This document shows, piece by piece, positions 34,647 through 45,968 of a DNA stretch of 64,000 nucleotides. The stretch is from Lojkania enalia. Lineage: Eukaryota > Ascomycota > Dothideomycetes > Pleosporales. A program made the position numbers and the translations under genes. A model generated the notes under the pieces. It worked only from the letters and a program-made list of their open reading frames with translations, had not been told where the DNA came from and searched no databases. The stretch spans positions 28,427-92,426 of the forward strand of contig ML986704.1 of the NCBI GenBank assembly GCA_010094045.1, written 5' to 3'. Position 1 is the stretch's first letter. Each line of letters starts with the position of its first letter.

Positions 34647-37397
34647 ATGAACGCGCCCCTATCGCTTGTCGCTTGTTCCTTTGTACCCAGTGCCTCTAAG
34701 CGTCTAGCTTACTTGTCCTCAAGTATATCAGGATCAAAAACCAGTATCATGTCGACTCAATCTAGATTCCTTTCCCAGACGCTCCAATCCATTACATTGA
34801 CTAAGACGCGAGAGCAGGAAAAGCGCCGCAAAACTTTCGAAAACCGTAAAGCCGAAATTTTACAAGATGTTCAAGATTCCCATGATGAGGGCTCACGGAT
34901 CAAGCTGCTCATAAATGCGTTCAAGAACCTCCCGATGAGCAACAGAGGCGTTTGGTATGTGGATGATAACCGCGAGAGCACCGTCAGCAACGCCACCAGC
35001 TACCTGGAGCAATCCCAATTCGACCCTTCAGTCTCATCCGCTGTTCTTCAAGGGTTCGAAAAGAAATTCCACCAAATTCTAGAGCAGGAAAGTCAGCGAT
35101 TCAAGTTCGCTGATCTATATCATCGTCTACTGATTGAATGCACTGAAGCTAATGGCGCACCTATCGTGGAATCTAAGTTAAACAAAGAGGAACTAGACGG
35201 CTCGTTCGAACATGTTCAAAGATTCACGTTGCAGCAATTGAGGGAAAAATTTAGTAACGTTGTTTTCACACCGCTGGAGACGGATGAAGTTGCGATCGAC
35301 GGCTACCTGCACTCCATGTTCGAGGATGACCATGCTGCCACTGTGTTAGAGGAATGTCGCACTCGTGTGACCAAATTTGGTGGAGAATTCATCAGCTTGA
35401 CATCTCCGTTCACTCGCAGCGCAGTCGTAGACTGCATTCATGCTCTCCTTACGAATGATCTCCTGAACGATACAGCGAAAATTACCCTAAATCAGTTTTC
35501 CACTAATGAGGTTGTTTTGGACGAAATTGCTGATGTGCTCAACCTCCGATTCTCTGATATTGCTCAATGGTCGTGGGAAGCCGATGAAGGCATGTATTAT
35601 GAACCACGTCGTCAGACTAATGGAAAATATCGAATCATGATGGATCAAGACATACTCCAAGCCATATTCTTGCACTATATTGCAGTAAAATGGTCCTCCA
35701 CCTTGAAAACAATATTTCGCTCTCTAGTCCAAGACAGAAAGTTCTGGAACGAAGCGGAAGAGATGACGACCGAACAAAGAGCCCGCTATGCCTATTTTAC
35801 TGGAGCCAAGCCTTTCGTTGGTTCTTCAATCAAGCAGTATAAAATATCAGACTTTCAAGCCAATTATTTTCTATCTTCCATGCCGTCCTCATTGAAAGAT
35901 GCCTCAGATCCCTATGGTGGAACAAGCGATTCCGACAATAATCCCAAATCAGGGCGTGGCATCCGCCAATGGCTTCTCCGTCAAATTGCGACAGACGTTA
36001 TCATTCACCGCTCGTTATATGGCGAGGTAGCAGTGGTGCAATCTGATCTACAATGGTACGCTACTAGCCTTCCGCACTCGACCCTATTCACAGTTCTGCG
36101 CTTCTGGGGAGTTCCGGAAAGTTGGATCATATTTTTCAAAAAGTTCGCGGAAGCCCCGCTACGCATGAATGAGACACCGGGCCAAAATGTCCGAATCCGG
36201 AAGCGTGGTATCCCTATCACAGATGCGTTTGAGAAATTGTTCGGAGAGTGCGTACTCTTTGCAATGGATGTCGCTGTCAATCGACTCTCCAAGGCGACTC
36301 TCATCCGTTTCCACGACGATCTATGGCTGTGTGGTGGCCCTGCTCAATGTGCGGCTGCTTGGGAGACTATTCAAGGCTTTGTCAAAGTCCTTGGACTTGA
36401 TATCAATACCAGCAAAACGGGCTCCGTGTACCTTTCTAACAGGGATCGTGATTCTGATATTGTGACAAAATTTCCACAAGGCCCGATCTGTATGGGTATG
36501 TTACAATTAACGGAAAAGGGCGAATGGGCTATCGATCAGGGCCAAGTTTCAGCTCATACACAACAGCTTCGGAAACAGCTAGGTCAATGCACGAGCGTCA
36601 TCTCTTGGGTTCAAATATGGAATGCCTGTATGGGGGCATTCTTCCAGGGCGTATTTGGTCAGCCTGCCAACTGTTTTGGGCAGGCTCATGTTGACTCTAT
36701 CCTCGAAACATACGCATGGATGCAGCGCGAGCTTTTTGAAGCTCACGATGGCAGCGTAACGAACTATCTCCGAGAAGTTATATGCATGCGCTTCGGTGTC
36801 GAGAACATTCCTGACTCATTCTTCTTCCTTCCAGAAGAGTTCGGTGGACTAGGTCTGAAGAACCCGTTTGTACCCTTCTTCATGCTCAAAGGTCAACTAT
36901 GCAAGGATCCACTTGACTCCATCGCCAAATTCCACAAAGAAGAGCAAAAAGCTTACAAAGATGCTGTTGAGGCCTTCTCTGCGTTATCTGATGCCGAGAA
37001 GCAACGGCGCTACAAAAAATTCTTCGAGGACGACAATGCGAAACACATTTCTATTACTGACGAACCTTTCTTCTCATTTGAAGAATACACGATGTACCGA
37101 GAGTCGCATTCACGCCTTCTATATCTCACATATCTCGAACTAACGCTGAGACCCAAGGGGAAGGATATCCTGCTCACTCGTGAGAAGGAGTTTTGGTTTC
37201 AGGAGCTGAGGGCATCGCATGGTGTTGGATGGAACGGGTTGTCGGGGGAGAATAAGTGGCTCATGAACTTGTATGCTGGGGATTTGATGGGAAGGTTTGG
37301 GTCGCTGAGTATCGTTGATCGAAAGCTTTTGCCGGGTGGGGCTTTGAAAGTAATGGGAAGGAAGAAGGTCGTTTGGCAGTTGATCATCTGGGAGTAG
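34647..37397 (+). CDS. rvt: Domesticated reverse-transcriptase-like protein of the fungal rvt type
   Basis: One uninterrupted 916-codon frame without introns. The likely start is the second Met (34749, codon 35), with A at -3 and beginning MSTQSRFLSQTLQ, as I recall for this family. That gives 882 residues. N-terminal part: a basic, Glu/Lys-rich helix (KTREQEKRRKTFENRK) likely to form a coiled coil. Palm: motif A VVQSDLQWYA (Asp467 counting from codon 1), motif B region RKRGIPITDAFEKLFGE, and motif C RFHDDLWLCGG (Asp557-Asp558). All three catalytic aspartates are present at normal spacing. A Ser/Asp-rich insert (DPYGGTSDSDNNPKSGRG) precedes motif A. There is no RNase H, integrase, endonuclease, gag or LTR. 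Published rvt proteins are single-copy cellular RTs that polymerise nucleotides and are not mobile (established knowledge). The gene shows no RIP although it lies between RIP-degraded blocks, and it is the only solid gene in this island. Confidence 0.87.
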   Translation: MNAPLSLVACSFVPSASKRLAYLSSSISGSKTSIMSTQSRFLSQTLQSITLTKTREQEKRRKTFENRKAEILQDVQDSHDEGSRIKLLINAFKNLPMSNRGVWYVDDNRESTVSNATSYLEQSQFDPSVSSAVLQGFEKKFHQILEQESQRFKFADLYHRLLIECTEANGAPIVESKLNKEELDGSFEHVQRFTLQQLREKFSNVVFTPLETDEVAIDGYLHSMFEDDHAATVLEECRTRVTKFGGEFISLTSPFTRSAVVDCIHALLTNDLLNDTAKITLNQFSTNEVVLDEIADVLNLRFSDIAQWSWEADEGMYYEPRRQTNGKYRIMMDQDILQAIFLHYIAVKWSSTLKTIFRSLVQDRKFWNEAEEMTTEQRARYAYFTGAKPFVGSSIKQYKISDFQANYFLSSMPSSLKDASDPYGGTSDSDNNPKSGRGIRQWLLRQIATDVIIHRSLYGEVAVVQSDLQWYATSLPHSTLFTVLRFWGVPESWIIFFKKFAEAPLRMNETPGQNVRIRKRGIPITDAFEKLFGECVLFAMDVAVNRLSKATLIRFHDDLWLCGGPAQCAAAWETIQGFVKVLGLDINTSKTGSVYLSNRDRDSDIVTKFPQGPICMGMLQLTEKGEWAIDQGQVSAHTQQLRKQLGQCTSVISWVQIWNACMGAFFQGVFGQPANCFGQAHVDSILETYAWMQRELFEAHDGSVTNYLREVICMRFGVENIPDSFFFLPEEFGGLGLKNPFVPFFMLKGQLCKDPLDSIAKFHKEEQKAYKDAVEAFSALSDAEKQRRYKKFFEDDNAKHISITDEPFFSFEEYTMYRESHSRLLYLTYLELTLRPKGKDILLTREKEFWFQELRASHGVGWNGLSGENKWLMNLYAGDLMGRFGSLSIVDRKLLPGGALKVMGRKKVVWQLIIWE

Positions 37398-37631
37398 GGG
37401 GAATGGTAAGATAAAAGAAACTTACTCAGGTATATTTCAGTTCGTATTGTTTAATTCTAGTATTTTTTAAATAGTATGAGTAAATAAACTAGCCAAAGAA
37501 TATCTTTGCTTAAAATATTGATAAAACTAGCATATTTATATACTAATGATATATTATATTAGAGAGTATATAAATATTACTCTTGTCTCCTTAGCAATTA
37601 AGAAGAGATTCTACTAATATATCGAGCTATT

Positions 37632-38576
37632 ATGGCGCTTTTTATCACATGTCTCTACTATCCTATAATAACTGGCCTGCTTTTCAGGCCTATATAGTGT
37701 TACTACTGCCAGCCTCTAGCCAGGCAGGCCACTTACCCTCCTTCAATACATCAATATTCGCCGCAGGAATTGACGCTGCCTGATGCGCGAAATTTTGACT
37801 ACATGTTAAACCGCAGATTTTAACTATGTAATCATTAATGCTTAGAGCCACCCCAACAAAAAACACATCATGGAACTAGACTCTAAACAAGGCTAAGTTA
37901 AAAAATTTGCGGGAACATTGCTTGCAAGCACAATAATAGTCCAAGATGCCAGCTGCAATATCTGTCTCGGTAAAGAAGTGTGACGGAGCCAACCATTAAA
38001 ACGCCTATGGAAAATGCTAACTCTTTTCAACGCTTACTAATTACCCACTTTAACGGGCAGACTTTTGCAGGGGTGTGGCCGGAGGGGGTCGATTATCTCC
38101 CATACAAACTTACTCTCATCCGATCAAATATTACTGGATATATCGAATAGAACGTATATAAGACGGCACATTCTACTAGAGGGAGAAACCTACCTCCGCT
38201 GAAGTATAATTTTGAATTATTGATGTGCAACCTTTCTTGAGGCAATGTAGCCACTCTGCCTCATTTAGATAACACTTCAAACCTGCCAATGCCCTAGATC
38301 TGTAGAGAAAAATTTCAAATTCTGGAAAACGTTCACGGTATTTGAAATTTATACAAAACTGAAAGACCATTCAATGAGGATCGGAGGAAATGCACAACAG
38401 AAGACAAAGAAACCTGTCGCGTATCAGGGAGCATCAATTGCTGAGGCAAATATTGATGTATTGGAGGAGGGTAAGTGGCCTGCTTCGGCAGAAGCCGGCG
38501 ATGGCGAGACTATATAGGCCTGAAAAACAGACCAACTATAATAGGATAGTAGAAACATGTGACAAAACCCGCACAG
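37632..38576. mobile_element. About 945-base element with roughly 160-base inverted repeats
   Basis: The arm at 37632-37790 (TCACATG, then TACTATCCTATAATAACTGG, TTTTCAGGCCTATATAGT, AGGCAGGCCACTTACCCTCC, AATACATCAATATT) returns inverted at 38417-38576 with moderate divergence. The 625-base interior carries no recognisable protein. Inside each arm is a small palindrome (GCCAGCCTCTAGCCAGGC type on the left, GCTTCGGCAGAAGC on the right). This is the plan of a MITE or foldback element. Ends and target duplication could not be fixed. Confidence 0.7.
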
Positions 38577-38940
38577 TTAGGGGGCTCAGTCACCAGGGTT
38601 CTAGCGAATGATGACGAAAGTGAACCAAAGGAATCCGTCATAACGATCGTCATCATTGCGGAACGCGAGAAGTAGCCGCCATTTTTAAGTATACCTGCTC
38701 AAATTCAAGGGATATTCCTTTGTATGTTGAGACGGTAGACTTGCCCCCTTGGCAATCAAAACAGACGTTAATGTTACAGCTATACAAAGGCACCTAGACC
38801 AGTTGACTAGAAGGCAGCTTTGCTATTCACTGCAGCTGGGGGGGTGTGTTACAGCTAAGCTATTCACAGTTAGCCCCTTGGCAGGTCCAGGGATATATAT
38901 GTAGCATGTCTCGCATTTCTAGTCAATAGACGCAGTTTTT
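38577..38940. other. Spacer without a gene
   Basis: Normal-composition DNA. Contains CAGCTGGGGGGGTGTGTTACAG near 38842 with AGCTAAGCTATTCAC following, reminiscent of an LTR edge, but no partner was found. Confidence 0.4.
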
Positions 38941-39281
38941 CCAACCCTCATCAGAGCCAGCCAGCTCTGACAGTTAACGTCCGCGATCGACAAGGCCAGA
39001 CTACTCTGATGCACGCAGCAGGCCTTCTCGTCGAGAATGAAGGCGTATCCCAAACGTCCCTCGATCTCCCAGACGTAGAATCTGATGTTAAGAACGAAAC
39101 CGAGAGGAATGCTTCGATAATCGTAGCATACCGTCGAGGCCGCTAGGCGGTGGAGATGTGTCTAGATGTGCCTTTCATCAACTTTATGGTCACTGATAAG
39201 TATAATAATACTGCTCTCGACATTGCAAAGAAATGTAATCATGCAGATATTGTTGAAGTTTTGGAAAGAAGGCAAGATTAA
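38941..39281 (+). pseudogene. Ankyrin-repeat protein remnant
   Basis: A single plus-strand frame ending at TAA 39279-39281 reads LTVNVRDRQGQTTLMHAAGL near 38967, then a linker, then SIIVAYRRGR-stop-AVEMC, then VTDKYNNTALDIAKK and CNHADIVEVLERRQ. These are two ankyrin-type repeats (the TxLxxAA and TALDIAxxxxHxDIVxxL patterns). One in-frame TAG at about 39145 interrupts the frame; CAG to TAG would explain it. No start codon or complete upstream repeats are visible, so this is a C-terminal fragment of a former gene. Confidence 0.65.
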
Positions 39282-40960
39282 GCAAGGGTAGACGGCTTAG
39301 CCAGCTCAGACATCAACTTGGGTCTTGAACTCATCCCCGTCATCACTTTCTTAACTAGTTAGAACGCTTGTCTCTTTGGTTTTCCGTGAGCTCCCGTTAA
39401 TTTCTAATGATTGAGGAGGCCAATTTCTTTCGTTCCACCTGCTAAAGCCTTGTCTCGTGTTCGTGTTTGCGCACAGCCACCTCTAACCTTAGGTGCCCTG
39501 GCCTTCAAGCATGGTAGTAGATGGTATTCCACGCGATGCTCATCCAACAAGGATTTATTCAATAAAAGATCGCACATAGAAGGAATGGGTGAAAAGATTA
39601 TCTCAGGTGGTCGAGTTCTCTTCATGGAAATCTCTCTCATGAACCGTACTGGCGCCTTATCTAGCGCATCAAACTCTGGACAGAGAGGAGCAAACCTCCT
39701 GCTATCACCTATAATAGGAAACCCAGCGATTGAAGTCCTCCCATTCCGTTTCCTTCCCAGAGAGAGTGGAAACTTACTGCGACATGAGCTGAGAAACCTT
39801 CGTGGTGGATACGTTCTGGTCTATCATGCAACAGCTGTGCGAACCTGGAATATCAATGACTTTTGTTCAACGAGCTGCTAGCAGAAATCGCGAACAGATA
39901 TACCGAGAAGTATTGGGTGACTAGGTCTTGTACATCTTTCCATCGCTAGCCTATAGCCTAACGAAACAGCCGTTTTCTATCTTCGTAGCTCTAAATCTAC
40001 CAAGAGCGCCCAGAGTACATTATCACCTTGATTACGAACCTTGCATATACAACCGTGTTCGAGAAATTAATCGCAAGGAATATGGCGAGTTCCCTCACTT
40101 GGTTTGCACTACTTGTGCCGACCGAAATGGAGAGTTGTACTTTGATATATATCAAGTGGTGGCCTCGTAACGACGAAATGCTTAAAACAAGATATTTGAG
40201 GTAGTATAGGAAATTACAGTCTCTGCATTCACTAAAGACGTGCCGGTTAATATGAGCCATGAGAGCCTGAGCTTTAATTGCATTTTAATTAAATAGAAGG
40301 TTCTCAGGGGCTATACTCGTCCTTATATATATATTATGCTTTCCACTTCCAATTGCTCATGACATTCGCCAATTTCTACCAACCATTCTTCTATATCGTT
40401 TATTCTCCATCTGTACTCTGCATCTCACTTTTAACTCCTATAAGCTCAGGTCACTTGCCTGATTAGCTATATAGCCCTTAGCTAAGCAGTCTTATATAAT
40501 ATATTTCCCCCGCCGTACCCTGACCGGGAGGTTAAGGAAACACCGAAGGGCCTCATCAATGCATCTATCTATACTACCCTATACAGTCTCCACCCCCTCC
40601 TGCTTACAGTTATAAGCCCGGCCTAACCCGCCTCTTCTATTAATTTAATACCATCTGTCTTATTAATTATATATATCTACCGCTCTATTAGTATTATTAT
40701 CGTAATATTAGAGAACGCTGTCTAAATAGATGTTATCCTCGAAGGTTAAAATAACTAGAATCTTAAGATCTTTATAATTATCTAGCTAATATAGAAGAAA
40801 CATAGAAATATATTAATTCTAAATAGCTCTATTAACTCTTTTAGAAACTAAAAAAGTTAATCTAGTCTTCTATAGTTATTAGCGTAGATAGAGTACTAGC
40901 TTTTAAGTTTAGTTAAGATACTTTTAATTAGTATAATATTAATATTAAAATCCGATAATA
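39282..40960. other. No confident gene; two unassigned open frames
   Basis: Open frames at 39411-39881 (156 codons, plus) and 39928-40170 (80 codons, plus; ends CADRNGELYFDIYQVVAS) look partly coding and could be pieces of one unrecognised gene, since the second continues in a similar style after stops near 39880-39920. No domain was recognised. From about 40480 the composition falls into the second RIP-degraded block. A short GC-richer patch lies at 40510-40620. Confidence 0.4.
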
Positions 40961-41190
40961 TATTTTATAAACGAGCGGCTTATATAAATAAACAGTCTAC
41001 TTTATTACTAAAATATAATATTTAAGCTTTTAATAATAAGTTAATAATAATAAAATAATAATATAGGTTAAAATAAGAATTATATAAGTTTAAGTCTTTT
41101 AACTATTAAAAGATGCTAAATAAATAGTAAGAAATATATTACTTTATTATTTAATATAATTCGAACGACTATATACTAATAATATACTAG
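40961..41190 (+). mobile_element. Pogo A copy 3, left fragment (split by the gypsy insertion)
   Basis: Starts TAATATATTTTATAAACGAG, which is the reversed right end of pogo A, and follows that element inward up to ATACTAG at 41190. It then resumes after the gypsy element with ACTAGAATCTACTT at 49991. The transposase would read on the plus strand. Confidence 0.75.
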
Positions 41191-41491
41191 TATTATGGTA
41201 ATACCGCGACACCTACACCTATACTACTCTTACTATAATACCCGAACCAGCTGCTAGTAATAGCTATTAGCTGCTAGCTAGAATATAACCGACTTATTAT
41301 AACTACGATAGAGGAAGATTTCGCCGACCCAGCTAGCCTGTATAGTAGTACAGATCTAGCTCCTATAAAAACCTATATAATATAGATATTTCTATTCTTT
41401 ATATAACGTTTTAATATTTATATATAGTATATAGTAATAGAGTTAACTATTTAAAGTACGATTAATTAACTATATATAAGCGTTTGTAATA
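41191..41491 (+). repeat. 5' LTR of the gypsy element
   Basis: 301 bases, the same length as the 3' LTR, differing mainly by transitions; preceded by the ACTAG target duplication. It keeps more CpG and CpA (for example CGCGACACC) than the 3' copy. Confidence 0.9.
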
Positions 41492-44090
41492 TTATATTAT
41501 ATTATCTACTATTATATACTATAGATAAGAACGCGCTTATTAATATATTTAAGGAGATTAAAAGTAAACTAGACTCTTTATAGTAGAAGAATAAGATGCT
41601 AGTAGAGGCTTTAATAACCTAGAAGAACTACTATAAGTTAGACTTTAAAGTAATATAAAGAGAATTTAGTAGCTGCTAAACGGCTATCTCTCTACTAACT
41701 ACTAGTATATTAATAGTAATAGAACTATTACCTACTCTTAACCTAATTTAACCTATAACTCTAGCTTCTAAACAAATATTTATATTAACTTCTAATCTGC
41801 TTAAAACTATATATAATCTATATTTCTATTTTAGCTATTTATCTAACCTTCTAATATTTTCTAGTAAACGCTTAGAGCTTTTATACTTTATTAAAAAGTT
41901 CTACTATAAACTAAAAGGAAATACTAACTAATATTTAACTAAATATACCCGCTTTCTATATACCTATTCTTACCTAGAATAAGACCTAGTAATATTAGTT
42001 AACCTATTAATAGATAAGGGTATTAACTTTATAAACAGTTTAGTCGCCTTCTTAAAATCTACCTATAGTAACTAGAACAAGAAAACTATAGTATAGAGTA
42101 AGCTAGAGACTTTAAAATAAGGTTAAAGTAGGTTTTCTACTTACTTTACTAAATTCTAACACCTAATTGTAGATACTAAACTAAATAAAATTAGATAAAT
42201 TATATATTTCTAACGTTCTCTTTCTAATAAGTTCTACTATACTATAATAGGTATTATAATATCTAGTACCCTAAACAACTACACTAACCTGATTTCCCTA
42301 TATAATACTAACTTATATTACCTATCTAGTAACTACTATAAATAACTAAAGTATTATACTACTTACTAGAAGAACCTAAACGTTATAAAACTCGATACTT
42401 CTAGTTATATACCTATAGGCTCTAATAAATAAGAGAGGTAGTACTGTAAAAAATACTACTATAAGTATAGTAGTAAGGGATATATTTTACTAGAATATAG
42501 TACCCCTCTACTATTAATCTATTAAAGGTCTTAGAGCTCTATTATATCTTATAAATCCTATTCTCGATCTTCTAACTAATTTTCTAACTAATCCTTAATA
42601 TGCTTATTATTTTATAGATAAGGTTATTACTTTTACTCTTAAATACACCTAGTTTTACTAACTAGAATATTATTAAAAGGTCTATTCTAGAAATAAGTTA
42701 CATTTTAGAACTATATTTATACTAAATCTCTATATTCTTATAGAACTACTAGATTCTAACTTCTTTCTTAATTTATTAAGACTTAATCTAGTAAGATATT
42801 AATATTCTTATTAATACTAAAGCTACTAGTTATAGATATATCTATAGAGACCTTATATATACTTTAAAATTCTAAAAGATATAACTCTTATATAATTTAT
42901 ACTCGATTAGCTTTAATAGAGAAGTTTTTTATAAGAGAACTATCTTCTATTTAGTTATTCTAATTCTCTAATATCTAAACTATTTAGAGATAGTATATTT
43001 ATATATAATTATACTAGAAAAATACTAGATAATTCTAAAATAGTTATAGATATATAAGTATTATATAAACCTAGACTATAAGAATAAATAGCTAGTCTTT
43101 ACTACTAACTAATACCTAACTTAATACTTATAATCTACTAGTATTATTATTTATTAATAAGCTATTTAAATAGTTATTAAAGATTAAAAACTACCTAAAT
43201 CTAATATATAAGGAGATTCTAAAGTAATTAATTTATAACTCCTATATAATCTAAAACCTAGATAGTACTACTTAAAGTTCTACCTATTAAACTATACTTA
43301 ATATTATTACTAACTATCTAAAATATTATATTAGTTAGAAGAATTTAAAATTAAAACTAATCTAACTTTAGATAAAAATTATAGCTATAAGAACCTATCT
43401 AAACTTAAATATCTAAAGTCTATACTATAGCTAGATATATATTATATAAATACTACTCTACTAATTTAACTCTTTTAATAATTTAACTGTAAAATCTTTA
43501 CTATATTAATAGCTAATATTAATAAGGCTCTAGCCCTAAAGGTATATACTAATCCTATTACTAAAGTACTTAAAGAATACTATAATCTATTATTTAGCTT
43601 CTTATATAAAAATATAGATAAGTTATCTAAATAATAATTATATAATTATAAGATTAAACTAGAGAATAGTAGGTAAACTAGCTTTAGTCTATTCTATAGA
43701 ATATCCTAGAACGAGTTAAAAGTACTAAAGAAGTATCTCAATAAGAACTTATCTAAGAGATTTATTAGAGTAAGCTTATTACTAGTAACTATACTTATAA
43801 TCTTTATAAAGAAATTTAGAGGTAGTTTCTAATTCTATAAAGATTATAGAGTCTTAAATACTATTACTATTAAGAACTAATACCTAATTCTACTAATCTA
43901 AAAAATATTAATCTAATTTAATAAAGTTTAATATTATTATTATATTTAATAAGTTAAGAATTATTAAAAGAGATAAATAGAAGACTAGCTTTTATATATA
44001 CTATAAACTATTTAAATACCTAGTAATACTTTTTAGTTTAGTTAATACTTTAAGTATATTCTAATACTTTATAAATAATATAACGTATAG

Positions 44091-45968
44091 TATAAGTAAG
44101 CTGATTACCTAAGCGAGTTAATTATAATGCTAAGACTATACTAAAATCGTAACTACTTTTCGTAAAATATTATACTTTCTTATATTCTATCGTATTATAT
44201 AGTATAGTAGCCTATTCTTCTATATCTATAGCATTATTTTTACACGTCCGCGAGTTATATCTAGCCTTGCTATACTATCTACAGCGCCTTTAAGTCGGCT
44301 GGCCTCTATTAACACGCGCCTTCTTTCTACTCTTCTTCCTATTAATATAAGCGCTAAACTCTTTTAGAGTAGTTAATTAAGCGCCTTCTTTAATTGTTAG
44401 GTTACCTTTCTTCTATATACGCTTTCTTTTATATAATTAATATTATATAGCGGCCTTATTAGCTGCTTAAAGCTTAGCGACTTAAGCGTATAATAGTACG
44501 TTTTTATATATTATATACGCAGCACTCTTTATAAACTATTTAAACGTTTCTACTATTAAAGTAGATAAACTATCTAAATACTTTTAAACTTTTAATCGAA
44601 CGTATATAGATTAAGACCTAAATTTAATAGGATTACTTAGTATTTTTAACTTCTAAGAGATATTTTTAACTATAGAAGGTATTAGCGTATATAATTAAAC
44701 TTTAAGCTTTAATAGTACTATATCTAAGTTAAATAGAACTAGACTAGCGCTTTAAAAGCTACTTAGGATATTATTCTTTATAATTGCTATATTAAAAGCT
44801 GCTTTAAAATAGGATAAAAACTCGATTTTTATAATACAGTTAATATAACTATATATTAGCTGCTCGACTTAGCGCCCGTACGCAGTCTTTAAAGGCGAGA
44901 AACAATCTATATCTAGTAGCTATAGTAGGTATAATAAATGTAGAGGTATATAGAGAGTAATAATATTCTTTTTCTTATAGAACTACTTAAATTCAAGCGA
45001 GTTATAGCTCTTATAGCTGTTAAGAATTAGTAATCGATATATATTAATAGCATAATCTTTTATATATATATTAAAGTACTTTAACTATTTAATACTAATA
45101 TTATTTATCGTCCAGCGGTTATTAGTAACCTATATAGTCTAGATTAGTAGAATATTATCTTCTTTATATTATATAGAGAGGTAGTAGATACCTATAAAAA
45201 TAATAAAAGGTAGTATTATCTATTCTATCGTATTAATATCCTAGATAACTATAGTCTACTTATAATTATATAGCTGGAGCTGCTTTAGTCGATTCTATCT
45301 CTTAGAGCTAGTAACTACTACTTTTATTAATATTACGACTATTATAAAATTTAATTTATTAAAGTTGTATATATTTTTATTAATAATACCGTATTTAGCC
45401 TTTATATTCTATATAAGGTAGAACTAGCCTTTTATAACCTTAGGATCCTTATATTTAGCTCTTAAATAGTTGTACTTTTAATTAAATTTAACTTTAAGCT
45501 TAGACGTATATTTAATAAAGTTCTCTACCTAGTTTTTTCTAATCTAGCTAGCAGAGCGCGTAGCTAGTAGTAAATTGGCTATATCTTAAATAGTAGTAAG
45601 CTACGGTAGAAATCCTCTTATATCTAGATCTAGTATATACTGAATAATTACCCACTCAGTCTTACTAAGCTTTATTAAATTAGACTAGTAATCGTGTTAT
45701 AGAGCTGTTCCTTACCTTTATATACTAAGTATACTTTAGAAGATATTATAGATTAATATAATACGACGTATAGTTAGTATTACGTCTTATTAAAGAGCTT
45801 AGAGTGTAAGCTGTATTCTAGCTTCTTTCTAAATTAATACTACAGTTATTAGTTATAGTATAATATTATAAAGTATAATTATCGCGATTTTAGTAGAGTT
45901 TTAGTATTATAATCAGCTTGCTTAGGTAATTAGCTTGCTTAGGTAATTAGCTCGCTTATACTATATTA
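44091..45968 (-). mobile_element. Pogo F: 1878-base Fot1/pogo-type transposon inside the gypsy RT
   Basis: The left end is TAACGTATAGTATAAGTAAG. The right end, read inward, is TAATATAGTATAAGCGAGCT, followed by AATTACCTAAGCAAGCT units present two to three times. The minus-strand transposase relic reads IKLSKTEWVIIQYILDLDIR, then GFLP, DIANLLLATRSAS near 45550-45690. It interrupts the gypsy reverse transcriptase between FINNI and the YLDD region. Confidence 0.8.

Noticed and set aside
39404..39881. Overlapping open frames on both strands as real genes
   Set aside because: Neither has a recognisable domain or convincing start; kept only as unassigned in the regional entry.
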